Assembly (NCBI RefSeq): GCF_019703515.2
Contig: NC_059346.1
Span: 53,764,001 to 53,828,000 of the forward strand
DNA from: Myxocyprinus asiaticus
Taxonomy: Eukaryota; Chordata; Actinopteri; Cypriniformes; Catostomidae
Direction: 5' to 3'
Length of the DNA stretch: 64,000 nucleotides
Shown here: piece after piece, positions 25,101 through 64,000 of the stretch
Position numbering within the stretch: position 1 is the stretch's first letter
Layout of the letters: each line of letters opens with the position of its first letter
Program-made: the position numbers and the translations under genes
Notes under the pieces: generated by a model
Databases searched by the model: none
What the model saw: only the letters and a program-made list of their open reading frames with translations
What the model was told of the DNA's origin: nothing

Positions 25101-26476
25101 TTGTGTTGAGGCTATTATTTTTTTCATAACAGATACTATAGTTTATTTTTTTAGAAACACTGGCTACATCGACATAACCACGGTAATTTGAAGCCAGTCA
25201 TGGTCTTATGCGATTATGGTCCTAATATTACAAATGCCATAGATAAACAATGGAAGAACTATGGTAAACTTTCATAAGGGCAAGTATAATATAGAATGAA
25301 GGGTTTAAAATCTGGATCTCCATGAATTAAAAAAAAATGATGATGAAAATGATGATTTCCTCCTGTTCTAATGAGGTCTGATATTCAACAAACTGACCAT
25401 GCTTGCCTGCAGATATTTCAAGAAATTACTTACTGTAAATTATTAAGAGCCTGATGAAAGGAAAACAATATTTCAGAAGGAAATAACAATTTTCCAAGAA
25501 GCACAGTACTAACTCAGTAAAGTGGTCTACTCATGGTACACTCAGAATATAATAACTAACCCCAAAAAATAAGGTGCTATTTAAAGGGATAGTTCACCCA
25601 AAAATGAAAATTCTCTCATCATTTACTCACCCTCATGCCATCCCAAATGTGTGACTTTCTTCCTTCTGCTGAACACAAAGATTTTTAGAAGAATATTTCA
25701 GCTCTGAAGGTACATACAATGCAAGTGAATGGTGGCCAGAACTTTGAAGCTCAAAAAATCACATAAAGGCAGCATAAAAGTAGCTATTTGTTTCTTCCGA
25801 AGCGATGCAAGTGCTTTGGATGAGAAACAGATCAATATTTAAATACTTTTTGTATTTACATATCTTATGGACAAAACTTATGGCGATTATAAATATAATT
25901 AAGTTGCAGTAGGGAACATGTCTTTTTTAGTCTAAATCTAGCTTTAACATTAATATTAAACTGCTAATATTATTAGCACTGCACCTTAATACAGTGATAC
26001 TGTAATAGCATGGTATGTTTTGTGACGGTTATCATACTTTGAAAATCTAATACCATTACATCCCTATTTGTCCTGGATTTGTCTTGTTTTTAAACAGCAG
26101 ATGGCAGCAAAAGTATAAGAAAATATTGCCCTTCATGGTCCATTGTCCTGCACAAAATATCATTCACAGACTAGCTTCTTTGTATCTGTGTATAGCCACT
26201 AAATGACCCAAAAATAATTTCTGTAACATCTATACACCCATTCAGGATGTTTGACATTAGTTAAGTGATGCAGAACTTTTGCTTTGTGGTCTTTTAGTTA
26301 CTAAGAACTTCACCTTTGTGTTTCAGCTACATCTTCGGTTCATCGCAGAGGAGCCGCAGCTGATGGAGGAGGCACAGAGAGTGTCTGGAATTCTGGAGGA
26401 GATGTGGATCTCCGTGCAGATGCTTTTAAACCAGAACATTTGTCTGTTGTCATATATCAAGAGTGCACTGCTGTAG
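1919..26476 (+). CDS. wdr36: WD repeat-containing protein 36 (3' part, 15 exons)
   Basis: WDR36 is the vertebrate Utp21, a nucleolar WD-repeat protein of the small-subunit processome needed for 18S rRNA maturation. Joining the 15 exons gives 1785 nt in one frame: 594 residues plus TAG. All junctions are GT-AG and phases agree. Residues 1-335 are WD-repeat blades, with blade ends such as VWIFD, LLKIWKFKS and TIRTWDLPSG and the motif FSGHRGQVNDMTFSPDGRW. Residues about 360-594 form the Utp21-specific C-terminal domain, with SLLPDSRWKNLL, FFIPTIPGLVPQ, IETELRALSPD and the end YIKSALL. The order matches human WDR36 as I remember it (951 residues), so roughly the first 350 residues lie upstream of the window. 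No frameshift or stop is seen, so the gene looks intact. Introns vary from about 110 nt to 5.5 kb and carry most of the transposons. camk4 follows on the same strand. Confidence 0.97.
2150..2215 (+). CDS. wdr36: wdr36 exon B
   Basis: A 66-nt exon encoding SGQDGTLQSFSTVHERFNK, nearly identical to vertebrate WDR36. A consensus acceptor (ctcctcag) precedes it and a GT donor follows at 2216. The intron before it is only 110 nt. Confidence 0.95.
2859..3878. mobile_element. hAT-type non-autonomous element (TIR TAGGGATGGGC)
   Basis: The ends are TAGGGATGGGCA and GCCCATCCCTA, with GAGTACTCG-like subterminal repeats at both sides. The 8-bp flanks are ATAGGTAG (2851-2858) and ATAGATAG (3879-3886), one mismatch. 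An 8-bp duplication is the hAT signature. There is no transposase frame. A fragment of the same family lies at 53573. Confidence 0.8.
3887..4561. other. Right interior of the TTAA element, no gene seen
   Basis: This stretch belongs to the TTAA element. Short open frames at 3894-4079 and 4121-4381 have no recognisable domain and no coding features I trust. Confidence 0.5.
4701..5296. other. wdr36 intron, AT-rich, nothing recognised
   Basis: The stretch is AT-rich with short homopolymers and leads into the compound microsatellite at 5297. No exon, RNA gene or bounded repeat was recognised. Confidence 0.5.
5297..5391. repeat. Compound microsatellite (GT)n(TA)n(GA)n
   Basis: GT repeats at 5297-5310, TA repeats at about 5314-5372 and GA repeats at 5373-5391 lie 70 nt upstream of wdr36 exon C. 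Length is likely to be polymorphic. Confidence 0.95.
5461..5544 (+). CDS. wdr36: wdr36 exon C
   Basis: An 84-nt exon encoding a basic linker (TLNKTKAKKKGVKHDTAK) and LPAITTFAS. The basic stretch corresponds to the lysine-rich loop between WD blades in WDR36. The acceptor is at 5459-5460 and the donor GT at 5545. The intron before it holds the nested transposons at 2299-4700. Confidence 0.93.
5588..5780. repeat. Decayed repeat beginning CAGTGTTGGGGTAGCG
   Basis: The start resembles the terminal sequence of the hAT-like element at 31621 (CAGTGTTGGG). The right end and any target duplication are not visible, so this is a remnant. Confidence 0.35.
5816..5970 (+). CDS. wdr36: wdr36 exon D
   Basis: A 155-nt exon encoding TARQSDWDGIIACHRG, then ATSWNYQKGSIGAHKL. 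The SDWDGIIACH motif is diagnostic of WDR36/Utp21. It ends in phase 0 before a canonical GTAAGT donor at 5971. Confidence 0.96.
6313..6360. repeat. (CT)n microsatellite
   Basis: 24 uninterrupted CT units in a wdr36 intron. It produces a Ser/Leu-rich open frame that is not a gene. Confidence 0.97.
6700..6925. repeat. Partial copy of the AGGTGCACTCA repeat family
   Basis: The order of motifs (CACATGACCAGCCGAATACT, TAATCTCAGTAACT, CATGGCTGACTGT, GAGAGCACCT) follows the right half of the bounded element at 15534-15942. The left half is missing or diverged. It abuts the palindromic element at 6931. Confidence 0.6.
6931..7560. mobile_element. Long palindromic element (AGGGATAGTTCACCC family)
   Basis: The left end GGGATAGTTCACCCAAAAA and right end TTTTTGGGTGAACTATTCC are inverted copies, and similarity continues inward over more than 100 nt on each side. 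The centre holds GCGATTTGCATTC and CATATCGCCACCTACTGGG. It resembles the hairpin-forming MITEs of cyprinid fish (Angel-like; family name not certain). Other copies start at 25585, 36668, 54059 and 60685. It is non-coding. Confidence 0.75.
7662..7776 (+). CDS. wdr36: wdr36 exon E
   Basis: A 115-nt exon encoding AVDISSCGNFAVIALSSG, then YNMQSGLHRGHYGEDK: one WD blade. The acceptor is ctgcag and the donor GTGAGT, leaving phase 1. Confidence 0.96.
7877..8042 (+). CDS. wdr36: wdr36 exon F
   Basis: A 166-nt exon encoding AHAGPVRGVSVDALNQLTV, then GADHLLKIWKFKSKELLHTH and SSLLHRD. It is a typical WD blade ending in KIWKFK. The acceptor AG is at 7875-7876 and the donor GT at 8043. Confidence 0.96.
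8500..8608 (+). CDS. wdr36: wdr36 exon G
   Basis: A 109-nt exon encoding GMLAISLDNFTVHILDMET, then RRIVRRFSGHRGQVNDM. The GH dipeptide of a WD repeat is visible in FSGHRGQ. The donor is GTGAGT at 8609. Confidence 0.96.
8762..8841 (+). CDS. wdr36: wdr36 exon H
   Basis: An 80-nt exon encoding TFSPDGRWLITASMDCTIR, then TWDLPSG, a textbook WD repeat end (WD of TWDLP). The acceptor AG is at 8760-8761 and the donor GT at 8842. It leaves phase 2. Confidence 0.97.
8842..10121. other. wdr36 intron, no bounded element recognised
   Basis: AT-rich intron with a poly-T tract near 9240-9257. I see no exon, RNA gene or clear repeat boundary before the SINE duplication at 10122. Confidence 0.5.
10137..10592 (-). 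mobile_element. tRNA-derived SINE, copy A, with perfect 15-bp target duplication
   Basis: On the minus strand the element starts with a tRNA-like head (GGCCTGGGTAGCTCAGTGG, then AGTTCGAATCC), followed by a shared body of about 350 nt and a tail at the TA-rich end (10137-10170). The 15-bp duplication ATTTCCCATGCATAT occurs at 10122-10136 and 10593-10607. A and B box motifs of the internal RNA polymerase III promoter are visible. A 149-codon frame on the opposite strand is a by-product of the repeat. Confidence 0.9.
10608..11712. other. wdr36 intron, AT-rich, fragments of repeats
   Basis: AT-rich intron with no exon or bounded element. The stretch 11500-11640 has AAGAAAATCAA and AAACAAGA motifs typical of the CACTGCAAAAAAT-type repeat also seen near 54231, but without clear ends. 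Confidence 0.4.
11713..11820 (+). CDS. wdr36: wdr36 exon I
   Basis: A 108-nt exon encoding SLVDCFLVDAAAVSLSMSP, then TGNFLASSHVDGLGVYLW, the last WD blade before the C-terminal domain. The Trp codon is split across the junction (TG at 11819-11820, G at 14311). Confidence 0.95.
12244..13408. mobile_element. Probable TTAA-type element (TIR CTCTTCAACTCTG)
   Basis: The left end CTCTTCAACTCTGGAG (12245-12260) and right end CTGCAGAGTTGAAGAG (13392-13407) are inverted copies. The right flank is TTAA (13409-13412); the left flank is ATAA (12240-12243), one base different. No transposase frame is seen. It is a non-autonomous element inside a wdr36 intron. Confidence 0.6.
13495..14165. repeat. Probable interspersed repeat with CCGATTAATCGG motifs
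   Basis: The left part has TTTTACCGATTAATCGG and GGAACTATCGGTTATC, and the right edge has CTATTGGTTGACCTCTACC. Similar motifs in the other orientation occur at 32625-32875. Boundaries are approximate and no duplication was found. Confidence 0.4.
14311..14408 (+). CDS. wdr36: wdr36 exon J
   Basis: A 98-nt exon encoding SNNTLCSMVSLRPLPADYE, then PTVIMLPGSCPSK. SLRPLPADY and IMLPG are conserved in WDR36. It begins the link between the WD propeller and the Utp21 domain. Confidence 0.94.
14494..14639 (+). CDS. wdr36: wdr36 exon K
   Basis: A 146-nt exon encoding an acidic run (DTEEEEVLDDDSSE), then SPAQLDEELVTLSLLPDSR and WKNLLHLDIIK. The last part is the entry to the Utp21-specific domain. The intron before it is only 85 nt. 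Confidence 0.96.
14640..15529. other. wdr36 intron, T-rich
   Basis: Poly-T and ATT-rich stretches (14680-14710, 14770-14810) and AT-rich sequence. No exon or bounded repeat was recognised. Confidence 0.5.
15534..15942. mobile_element. TTAA-flanked MITE (TIR AGGTGCACTCA)
   Basis: 11-bp inverted ends AGGTGCACTCA (15534-15544) and TGAGTGCACCT (15932-15942) are flanked by TTAA (15530-15533 and 15943-15946). The element is 409 nt with no coding capacity. A related half copy lies at 6700-6925. Confidence 0.75.
16069..16185 (+). CDS. wdr36: wdr36 exon L
   Basis: A 117-nt exon (39 codons, phase 0 at both ends) encoding KRNKAKEPPKLPKAAPFF, then IPTIPGLVPQFALPE. The proline-rich FFIPTIPGLVP motif is highly conserved in WDR36. 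The donor is GTGAAG. Confidence 0.96.
16186..18631. other. wdr36 intron with an unclassified repeat (about 16450-17830)
   Basis: Phrases recur here at intervals: AATTATCAAAAAAA, TGTAACTCTTGAACGG / CAATAACTCCTAAAC, TTGGTGTGGATTGG, and GGTGGTGCTAT / GGAGGTGCTATCGCG. This suggests a repeat built of diverged internal copies. A 130-codon frame at 16922-17314 has no recognisable domain. A fragment near 17820-17930 (GATTAATCGTTGCAGTAATC) looks like another repeat. Confidence 0.45.
18636..21033. mobile_element. TTAA-flanked DNA element (TIR CCCTTGTATT) carrying a hAT insert
   Basis: The ends are CCCTTGTATT (18636-18645) and AATATAAGGG (21024-21033), 9 of 10 matching as inverted repeats. TTAA lies outside both (18632-18635 and 21034-21037). 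Subterminal CCGGTCA / GACCGG motifs occur near the right end. This is the piggyBac-like pattern common in fish introns. No transposase frame is seen. The hAT element at 19414-20746 is inserted inside it. Confidence 0.7.
19414..20746. mobile_element. hAT element with transposase vestige and perfect 8-bp duplication
   Basis: The 8-bp duplication GTGCAAAC (19406-19413 and 20747-20754) is perfect. The right end is CGCACATCCCTA; the left end (TTGGGAGGTGCG) is diverged. ACTAGTCGACTAGTCGG-like subterminal motifs lie at both ends. On the + strand at 19862-19891 a short frame encodes STERAFSSAG, the hallmark of the hAT C-terminal dimerisation domain, followed at once by a TAG. The element is therefore a decayed relative of an autonomous hAT. 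Confidence 0.8.
21043..21642. mobile_element. Palindromic TTAA repeat (GGAATATTCC family), full copy
   Basis: TTAA at 21039-21042 and 21643-21646 flank inverted arms. The left arm has TTCCAGGTTTAATAC, GACAGCATTGG and GATTACCACA; the right arm has TGTGGTAATCAAC, ATGCTGTTAACTT and GTATTGAACC. Each arm is roughly 270 nt, so the single strand could fold into a hairpin. Other copies start at 2299, 28455, about 35871 and 59099. Confidence 0.7.
21707..21788 (+). CDS. wdr36: wdr36 exon M
   Basis: An 82-nt exon encoding SKVVNLGVLAQKSTFYLQL, then EKAFDSCS, part of the Utp21 domain. The acceptor is cgcag at 21702-21706 and the donor GTAAGT at 21789. A 5.5 kb repeat-filled intron precedes it. Confidence 0.94.
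21899..22086 (+). CDS. wdr36: wdr36 exon N
   Basis: A 188-nt exon encoding YEEPVKLMRELGPSAIETE, then LRALSPDMGG, MQSFLKMI and KRDFDLAQAYLALFLK, the core of the Utp21 C-terminal domain. The donor is GTACAG at 22087. The ATG at 21892 is intronic and is not a start. Confidence 0.96.
22087..22804. other. wdr36 intron, left part
   Basis: No exon is seen between exon N and the Tc1 element. Open frames at 22094-22384 and 22335-22517 lack recognisable domains. The stretch 22240-22650 is somewhat less AT-rich, but I do not recognise it. Confidence 0.45.
22805..24384 (-). mobile_element. Tc1-type transposon, degenerate
   Basis: The ends are CACTGCTCCTGATTTC on the left and the complement of CAGTGCTGTGAAAAGT on the right, each next to TA (22803-22804 and 24385-24386), the Tc1/mariner target. 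Long inverted repeats (about 190-210 nt) share CATACTAAATTG, CAAAGGCAA and AAGCAAAAAAGTTATCCAA. The left terminus lacks about 20 nt present on the right. It lies antisense in a wdr36 intron. Confidence 0.9.
22994..24015 (-). pseudogene. Tc1 transposase pseudogene (minus strand)
   Basis: The reading region runs from ATG (24013-24015) to TAA (22994-22996), 1022 nt against the 1023 nt expected for a 340-residue Tc1 transposase, so one base is lost net. Visible are the N-terminal helix-turn-helix (GHKAVSKALGLKRTTMRAI), WRK, then a TGA at about codon 57 where an Arg is usual. NVLWTDESKVELFG gives the first Asp, HQDNDPKH the second and SPD*NPIEML the Glu (D-D-34-E type). A frameshift falls between 23392 and 23434 and further stops follow. 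It cannot make an active enzyme. Confidence 0.92.
24387..26326. other. wdr36 intron, right part, with one hairpin-MITE arm
   Basis: The only recognised element is the arm of the AGGGATAGTTCACCC family listed at 25585. The rest is AT-rich sequence without exons or bounded repeats. Confidence 0.5.
25585..25850 (+). mobile_element. Single arm of the AGGGATAGTTCACCC palindromic family
   Basis: It begins after TTAA (25581-25584) with AGGGATAGTTCACCCAAAAA and continues through CTTCTGCTGAACACAAAG and ACATACAATGCAAGTGAATG, as at 6931. The inverted second arm is missing, so this is a half element. Confidence 0.65.
26327..26476 (+). CDS. wdr36: wdr36 last coding exon
   Basis: A 150-nt terminal exon encoding LHLRFIAEEPQLMEEAQRV, then SGILEEMW, LLNQNICLLSYIKSALL and TAG at 26474-26476. 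The KSALL end is the same as in human WDR36. The acceptor AG is at 26325-26326. Confidence 0.97.
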   Translation, partial: LHLRFIAEEPQLMEEAQRVSGILEEMWISVQMLLNQNICLLSYIKSALL

Positions 26477-28450
26477 AGCACCTTTCTGCATCCAAAATCT
26501 TCATTTGCTTTTCTAAGAATGTTTGTATATGACAATTTTCTTACCTTATATTGCTAAGAAATTAAAAGTATACAAAATGTATATGCGATTTTTCATATAG
26601 TTGGCTTGAGTGTTCAAATATTTTTTGGGGTACCTGCACACAATGACCACGTTTACATGTACTTATGCCAGGGTTTTTGCAGAAAGCGGCATTCTGAAAC
26701 ATGTACTGTAAACGAGAATGCCAATTTCCATACGCCGTTTAAGGGATTAAGACAAAAGCGGTTTAAAACACCTAGGTTTCTCCTCGAGAATGCTTAATGT
26801 GGTCATGTAAACACATAAGCGGCGATGGGTGTTTGAAGAATGCACATGTCTGTAAACAGACCGAATAACAGACATCATAGAATGGAGCCTATCAATAAGT
26901 CAACACAGTGGAAAGAATACAAAATTTCTGTGAGTACAGTGAGAAAAGCACATACACTATAAACTATACCCATTTATACACACCAGTGTAAAATATCGAC
27001 TGTCCCTCATGTCAGCGTATATGCACTCACGTACACTGGGGGAATCCCAGAGTTTTAGGTAAGAGGAAAACCCCACTGTTGCAGCGCAATTCACTGTGGA
27101 TTGCTATAGAAAGTTAAGAAAACAAACACAGCAACAACTCTGGAATATATTGCAGATAAAGCAAAGCAACGGGGAATAAAAATAGCGAAGTCTTCCTTGG
27201 ATACCATGTTTGTTATTTACACAAGCGTTGTGGGGAAATTATGTTGCTTTGGAGAAAGCTACTTATTGACCGAGCTGCATGTATACAGGAGTAAAGAGTA
27301 CACCGTTTATAAAGTGCATGTAAATGGGAACGCTGCTTTCTCTCAATAAGCCGCTTGCTGGTGTCCATTTAAACGTAGTAAACCTGAATCCTGTTACAGA
27401 TAAGCACACACTTCCATTAAGCCACAAAAATACCCTCAGTCTTGCAGATGCAAAGTGTGATCCCATGGCAGAAATGATCCTAAATTGTCTTCCAGTCCTT
27501 CTTTTGCATGACTGAGCCGCAAGGAAGTGAATGTACGGTTGTGGTTGATTTGTGCTGAGCAGATTCTGAACAGATGGGTCTCTGTGTGTGTGGGAGCCCA
27601 GAACACTCCTGCTCGGCTTGAGCTTTAAAGGATGACCAGTCATGCAGGCCTGCTGTGGGTGAATTTTCAGACCGTTCCTCATAGAACATTCAAATTGTCA
27701 TTGAAAGTGGCATTTTTGAAAATGTAAAGGAAAAGATCCTAAGCAGTGCTCATCAAGTAAAACGCAGGAAGAGAATTGCTGTCACCCTAATAAAAGAAGA
27801 CCGAACTAAAAGTACTCACTTCAGAGGTCTTGGGTAAAATTTTGAATAAAACGCTCTGGTGTTTCAGAGCAGGATTAAACAGCCCTTGCAAATAGGTACC
27901 ATGTCAGTATAGTGGTTGTATCAGATGGCAATAGCATGGTACTTCAATAAATACAAAGGATGTAACCAAATGTAAAGGTTTAAGAAGTAGTAAGATTGGT
28001 CAACCACAAATCTGAATATTACATGAAATAGTGCTTCAAAGAAGTCTACCATTGTACCATGTCCAAAAAATATGTAATACTATGGAATGTTTTGGTACTA
28101 TTTTGTTAGTAAGATCTCCAGAACCGGTTTCTCCAGAACTGCCCTTTGCAAAAAAAAAAAAAAAAAAAAGCACAGTGGTGGTCACAGATGGTAATACCAT
28201 GGTGCTTTGATGTATATAATATGGTACTGGATGATTATTACCTTATTAATGTAACAATATATATGGTTAAGAACAAGTCCGGGTCATATTTCACCCCAGA
28301 ATCAAAAGAAGAAAATAAGATACTAGACTATACTTTGTATAAAGAAAAAGAAGCCCGTTTTATTGTGACTGTTTTCATGGCAAGCACAATAATTCATTGC
28401 ATCGTCCTGTCCAGAGACAATTATTAGGCCTATTTTATTTATTATCATTA
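26477..28450. other. Intergenic region wdr36-camk4, with repeats
   Basis: No gene is seen. A probable DNA repeat spans about 26645-27384: ACCACGTTTACATG on the left, and GTCCATTTAAACGTAGT as a diverged inverted copy on the right. The stretch 27890-28270 has AATACCATGG and GGTACT motifs also found at 31140-31640. A poly-A run lies at 28150-28169. Open frames at 27263-27689 have no recognisable domain. Confidence 0.5.
26561..26566 (+). terminator. wdr36 polyadenylation signal (ATTAAA)
   Basis: ATTAAA lies 85 nt after the wdr36 stop codon, in AT-rich sequence followed by a GT-containing stretch (26570-26600). It is the first good poly(A) hexamer after the stop, so the 3' UTR would be about 100 nt. 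The cleavage site is inferred. Confidence 0.6.
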
Positions 28451-28454
28451 TTAA

Positions 28455-28830
28455 AGGAATATTCCGGGTTCAATGCAAGATATTTTCAACTGACAGCATT
28501 TGTGGTATGTTGTTAATTACCACAAAAATACATTTTGACTCGTCCCTCCTATAAGACGTAAACAATATGTGTGTTAACATGATTTTAGTGTGATAAAATC
28601 GCTTACGAAACTTTTTGTGTAAAGTTATAGCCAATTTTACAACTTCGTTGCCATGACGACGTAACACTGTAAAAACGACAATTTAAACAACTTTACAGCT
28701 CTAATAATAAACCTTTTTAAACAGAATTAATGTAAGTGGGTTAATAAAATTATAAGCTTCACATTTCTGCCTTTAACCCCCCCAAATTGGCCCCATTGTA
28801 AGTGCCTCACTGTAACCCAGATTTTTTGTA
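28455..28830 (+). mobile_element. Copy of the GGAATATTCC palindromic family (left arm and centre)
   Basis: It starts after TTAA (28451-28454) with AGGAATATTCCGGGTTCAA, followed by GACAGCATTTGTGG and AATTACCACAAAAA, and ends near CTGTAACCCAG. The right arm is lost at the TA microsatellite. Confidence 0.65.
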
Positions 28831-28857
28831 TTTATTTATTTTTTTATTTTTTTACTG

Positions 28858-28858
<1 letters not shown>

Positions 28859-28929
<71 letters not shown>
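28859..28929. repeat. (TA)n microsatellite
   Basis: About 35 TA units in the wdr36-camk4 intergenic region, about 660 nt upstream of the camk4 ATG. Confidence 0.97.
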
Positions 28930-28932
<3 letters not shown>

Positions 28933-29289
28933 AAGACAATACTACAAATACTCTGATGTATAAATCCTCTTGGATTTGGAAATTGGGGGAAATGTCCATG
29001 CAAAAATGGTCCTCAAAAGAAGCTTCTTTGTTATTCAACTTCAGAATATGATGATTATTATAAATGATTTCTTGATTTTGGGGTGACATATTATCCGGAC
29101 ATGATCCTGACAGATTTTGTGAGATTCACACAGCAAGTTCTAAGACAACATGTCCATTATAAAGTAGATAGTACCTTTGTTTGCATGAAATGGTCATCAA
29201 TACTTTGCAACATAACTATAATTTTCCATAATGATAGTATCTATTTCAGTGCATCTGCCTAAAATATACCGGAGTACTAGTGTTATGTA

Positions 29290-29324
29290 ACAACGGACCG
29301 TGACGTCCATTGAATCCAGGTAAA

Positions 29325-29366
<42 letters not shown>

Positions 29367-29588
29367 CATAGGCGACTATAAGACCCAGTGGAAGCCGCGA
29401 GCACCGCGACATGACAACTGCCTAAACACTGACAGTACGTATTCACGTCCACTCAGTCGCACCTCAGGAACACACAGTACGGGTAATTATCAACTATTTC
29501 GACAATCATGTTTATTATGTGCCTCTGCGACCATGTGATGTTAATGTTGACTATTCAGATCCCGTGACAGTGAACTGAAGCGCTAGAG
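29290..29588 (+). promoter_or_regulatory. camk4 upstream region / probable promoter and 5' UTR
   Basis: The sequence just before the camk4 ATG has more CpG than its surroundings, especially 29390-29420 and, inside the exon, 29605-29650. It holds TGACGTCC at 29301-29308, one base from the CREB palindrome, and a CA microsatellite at 29326-29362. An in-frame TGA at 29571-29573 closes the frame before the ATG. I see no TATA box at a convincing distance. The start site is unknown and the promoter call is positional. Confidence 0.4.
29326..29362. repeat. (CA)n microsatellite near the camk4 start
   Basis: About 18 CA units ending 226 nt before the camk4 ATG. It may lie in the promoter or 5' UTR. 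Confidence 0.95.
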
Positions 29589-62225
<32,637 letters not shown>

Positions 62226-62680
62226 GTGAGTCTTTTACATTTTCTATCTAAAAATTATTTCCCTCTTCTGGTCTTTTGCTTTTTGTGAACTAAAAGCTCC
62301 ATGAAAGCTTTACACATAAAAAATAAAAGGTACTAAAGACCTCCAAAGGCATTTTGAGGAGAGGTGTGCTATTACTTTTCTTAGAAATCTAACTCAATAT
62401 TTGTGCCTGACAGATGATACTATTGAAGGAGACCTGAGCCATATCTAGGGACCAGATTTATCGTTTTCACTTATACAGCCTTTTCCAGAAAATCAACTGA
62501 AATTTCGAGTTTATAAGTCATTTATGAACACGGCCTGTTCGAAAATACCAGTAAATTTAGCTCTGGCTATTTCCCTGAATGAGAAGTTGTAACATTACCA
62601 AAAAAAGAACAGTTTTGATGATATGTGTGAACAGAGTCGTAAGATTAATGGTCTTGAGGTCAAGAGATTTGTTAAAGCAA
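62226..62680. other. camk4 intron 5, nothing recognised
   Basis: Intronic sequence without recognised repeats or exons. The next camk4 exon was looked for and not found before 64000. Confidence 0.5.
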
Positions 62681-62681
62681 G

Positions 62682-62871
62682 ACACACGCGCTATGTCTCT
62701 GTGGCAACGCGCTCAACAAGCCACGTGATAAGATGCGCGGGTTGATGGTCTCAGACGCGGAGGCAACTGGGATTCGTCCTCCGCCACCCGGACTGAGGTG
62801 AATCATTACGCAACCACGAGGACTTAAAAGCACATTGGGAATTGGGCATTCCAAATTGGGAGTAAAAAAAA
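62682..62871 (+). mobile_element. tRNA-derived SINE, copy D, 5' truncated
   Basis: It begins at ACACACGCGCTATGTCTC, about 230 nt into the family, and keeps the 3' end (GGGAATTGGGCATTCC, AAATTGGGAG) with an A-rich tail. The tRNA head is missing. Confidence 0.85.
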
Positions 62872-63117
62872 ACACAAAAAAAAACAGGTACATGCTGGGA
62901 AGTGTGGTCTGTGAGCACAAGGGAAAACTGAACAGACACTGAAGTGAACTGAAGGTGAGGGGGAAAAACATGAGGCAGTTCGTGACAGAACCCCCCCCCC
63001 CCCACCAGAGGGGCGACTCCTGGCACCCAAATATGGATGGGAAGGCAGGTAGAGACAAACTGACAAGGAAGGATCCGGAGGATGCTCAAGGTGCCAAGGG
63101 GAAGTTGGCAGATGATC
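62872..63117. other. Link between SINE and minisatellite
   Basis: A-rich start, then a purine-rich stretch with a run of about 13 C (62991-63003). No feature recognised. Confidence 0.45.
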
Positions 63118-63590
63118 AGGAGGCCTGGGAGGCGGCCAAAGGGCCAGGATAGGGTCAGGAGGCTTGGGAGGCGGCCACAGGGCAGGGATTGGGTCAGGAG
63201 GCTTAGGAGGTGATTTGGTAACAGGAGGTGGAGACTTAGGGGGTGGAGCCATAGGCAGATCCGGAGGCGGAGCAGCAGGAGTCGGGATTTGAGATTTAGG
63301 AGGTGGAGACAGTGGCGGAGCGGGCTGAGCCATAGGAGGTGGCGTTTCAGGAGAGTATGGAGTCTCAGGAGGCAAAGCGGTCAGAACCACTGGAATTGGA
63401 GTTTTTGGGAGTGAGGGCGGAGCCGTGAGAGCCTTGAGGGGCAGAGCCATGGAAGGCAGAGCCGTGAAAGGCTCGAGGGGTGGAGCCATAGAAGGCAGAG
63501 CCGTGGGAGGCTCGAGGGGCAGAGCCATGGCAGGCAGAGCTGTGGGAGGCTTGAAGGGCAGAGCCATGGGAGGTGGAGCCATGGGAGTGA
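63118..63590. repeat. 39-bp minisatellite, diverged
   Basis: Two 39-nt units (AGGAGGCCTGGGAGGCGGCC...) at 63118-63196, looser related units to about 63420, and four better units (GCAGAGCCRTGGNAGGC, GAGGGGCAGAGCCATGG) at 63422-63590. The minus strand is open over 62824-63582 with Pro/Leu/Ala-rich repeats, which is expected of an array whose period is a multiple of three. I do not call a gene. Confidence 0.8.
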
Positions 63591-63771
63591 AACTGTTATT
63601 AGTGGAAAGGGAACCTTTCTATTTTTCAGTATAAAGTAGTCATAAGTGGATACTGACTGCATTTTAGGGCCACAAGAGACCATTGCCATGAGGACTTTCA
63701 ACCTATAAAACAGAAATTATGTTTTAAAAATATTAGGGCTGTCAATATAGTAGAATGGGCATTGGCTCATT

Positions 63772-64000
63772 GGCCGTGGGAGGCCTGGAGCAAGGAGCCG
63801 TGGAAAGCCTGGAGCAAGGAGCTGTGGGAGGCCTGGAGCAAGGAGCCAGTGGAGGCCTGGAGCAAGAAGCTGTGGGAGGCCTGGAGCAAGGAGCCATGGG
63901 AGGCCTGGAGCAAGGAGCCGTGGGAGGCCTGGAGCAAGGAGCCATGGGAGGCCTGGAGCAAGGAGTTGTGGGAGGCGTGGTGCAAGGAGGCGTGGAGCAA
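63772..64000. repeat. 24-bp minisatellite running off the window edge
   Basis: About nine to ten copies of a 24-nt unit (GTGGGAGGCCTGGAGCAAGG, then AGCC). Copies differ by a few bases. The minus strand is open through the array (SRPPTAPC units). The array continues beyond 64000. Confidence 0.92.

Noticed and set aside
28844..29452. Frames with IYIYIY and CVCVCV runs
   Set aside because: They are translations of TA and CA microsatellites.
62824..63582. 252-codon Pro/Leu/Ala-rich open frame on the minus strand
   Set aside because: It is made of a 39-bp tandem array and the end of a SINE. Period divisible by three keeps the frame open. No signal peptide, domain or splice support is seen.

Overview
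The window looks like nuclear DNA of a ray-finned fish, probably a cypriniform (carp-like). The genes are split by long AT-rich introns with GT-AG splice sites. The introns are packed with fish-type Tc1, hAT, TTAA-flanked and tRNA-SINE repeats and with long TA, CA and CT microsatellites. I see nothing bacterial, no CRISPR array and no operon. The clade call is inference.

Two protein genes lie in tandem on the + strand. The first is the 3' part of wdr36: 15 exons from 1919 to the TAG at 26476, encoding 594 residues of the second half of this ribosome-biogenesis WD-repeat protein (Utp21 of the small-subunit processome). The second, about 3.1 kb downstream, is the 5' part of camk4 (calcium/calmodulin-dependent kinase IV): ATG at 29589 and five exons to 62225, coding 136 residues up to the middle of the kinase domain. 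WDR36 and CAMK4 are also neighbours in the same orientation in human, so this is a conserved block. The first wdr36 exons and the last camk4 exons lie outside the window.

Layout: 1-1918, intron of wdr36; 1919-26476, wdr36; 26477-29588, intergenic with repeats and the camk4 upstream region; 29589-64000, camk4 with a 21.5 kb first intron. Introns hold three dead Tc1-type transposons (22805-24384, 33918-35100, 51960-53478), four copies of one tRNA-derived SINE (two with clear target duplications), two solo-LTR-like units with 5-bp duplications, at least six hAT-type elements (five with 8-bp duplications, three of them perfect), several families flanked by TTAA, and 39-bp and 24-bp minisatellites at the right edge.

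The most informative structure beyond the genes is layered transposon nesting. Target duplications and terminal repeats let the insertion order be read at 2299-4700, 18636-21033, 31621-33176, 54059-58292 and 60685-61730. I found no previously undescribed biological system; what is here is a conserved gene pair and a well-preserved record of transposition.
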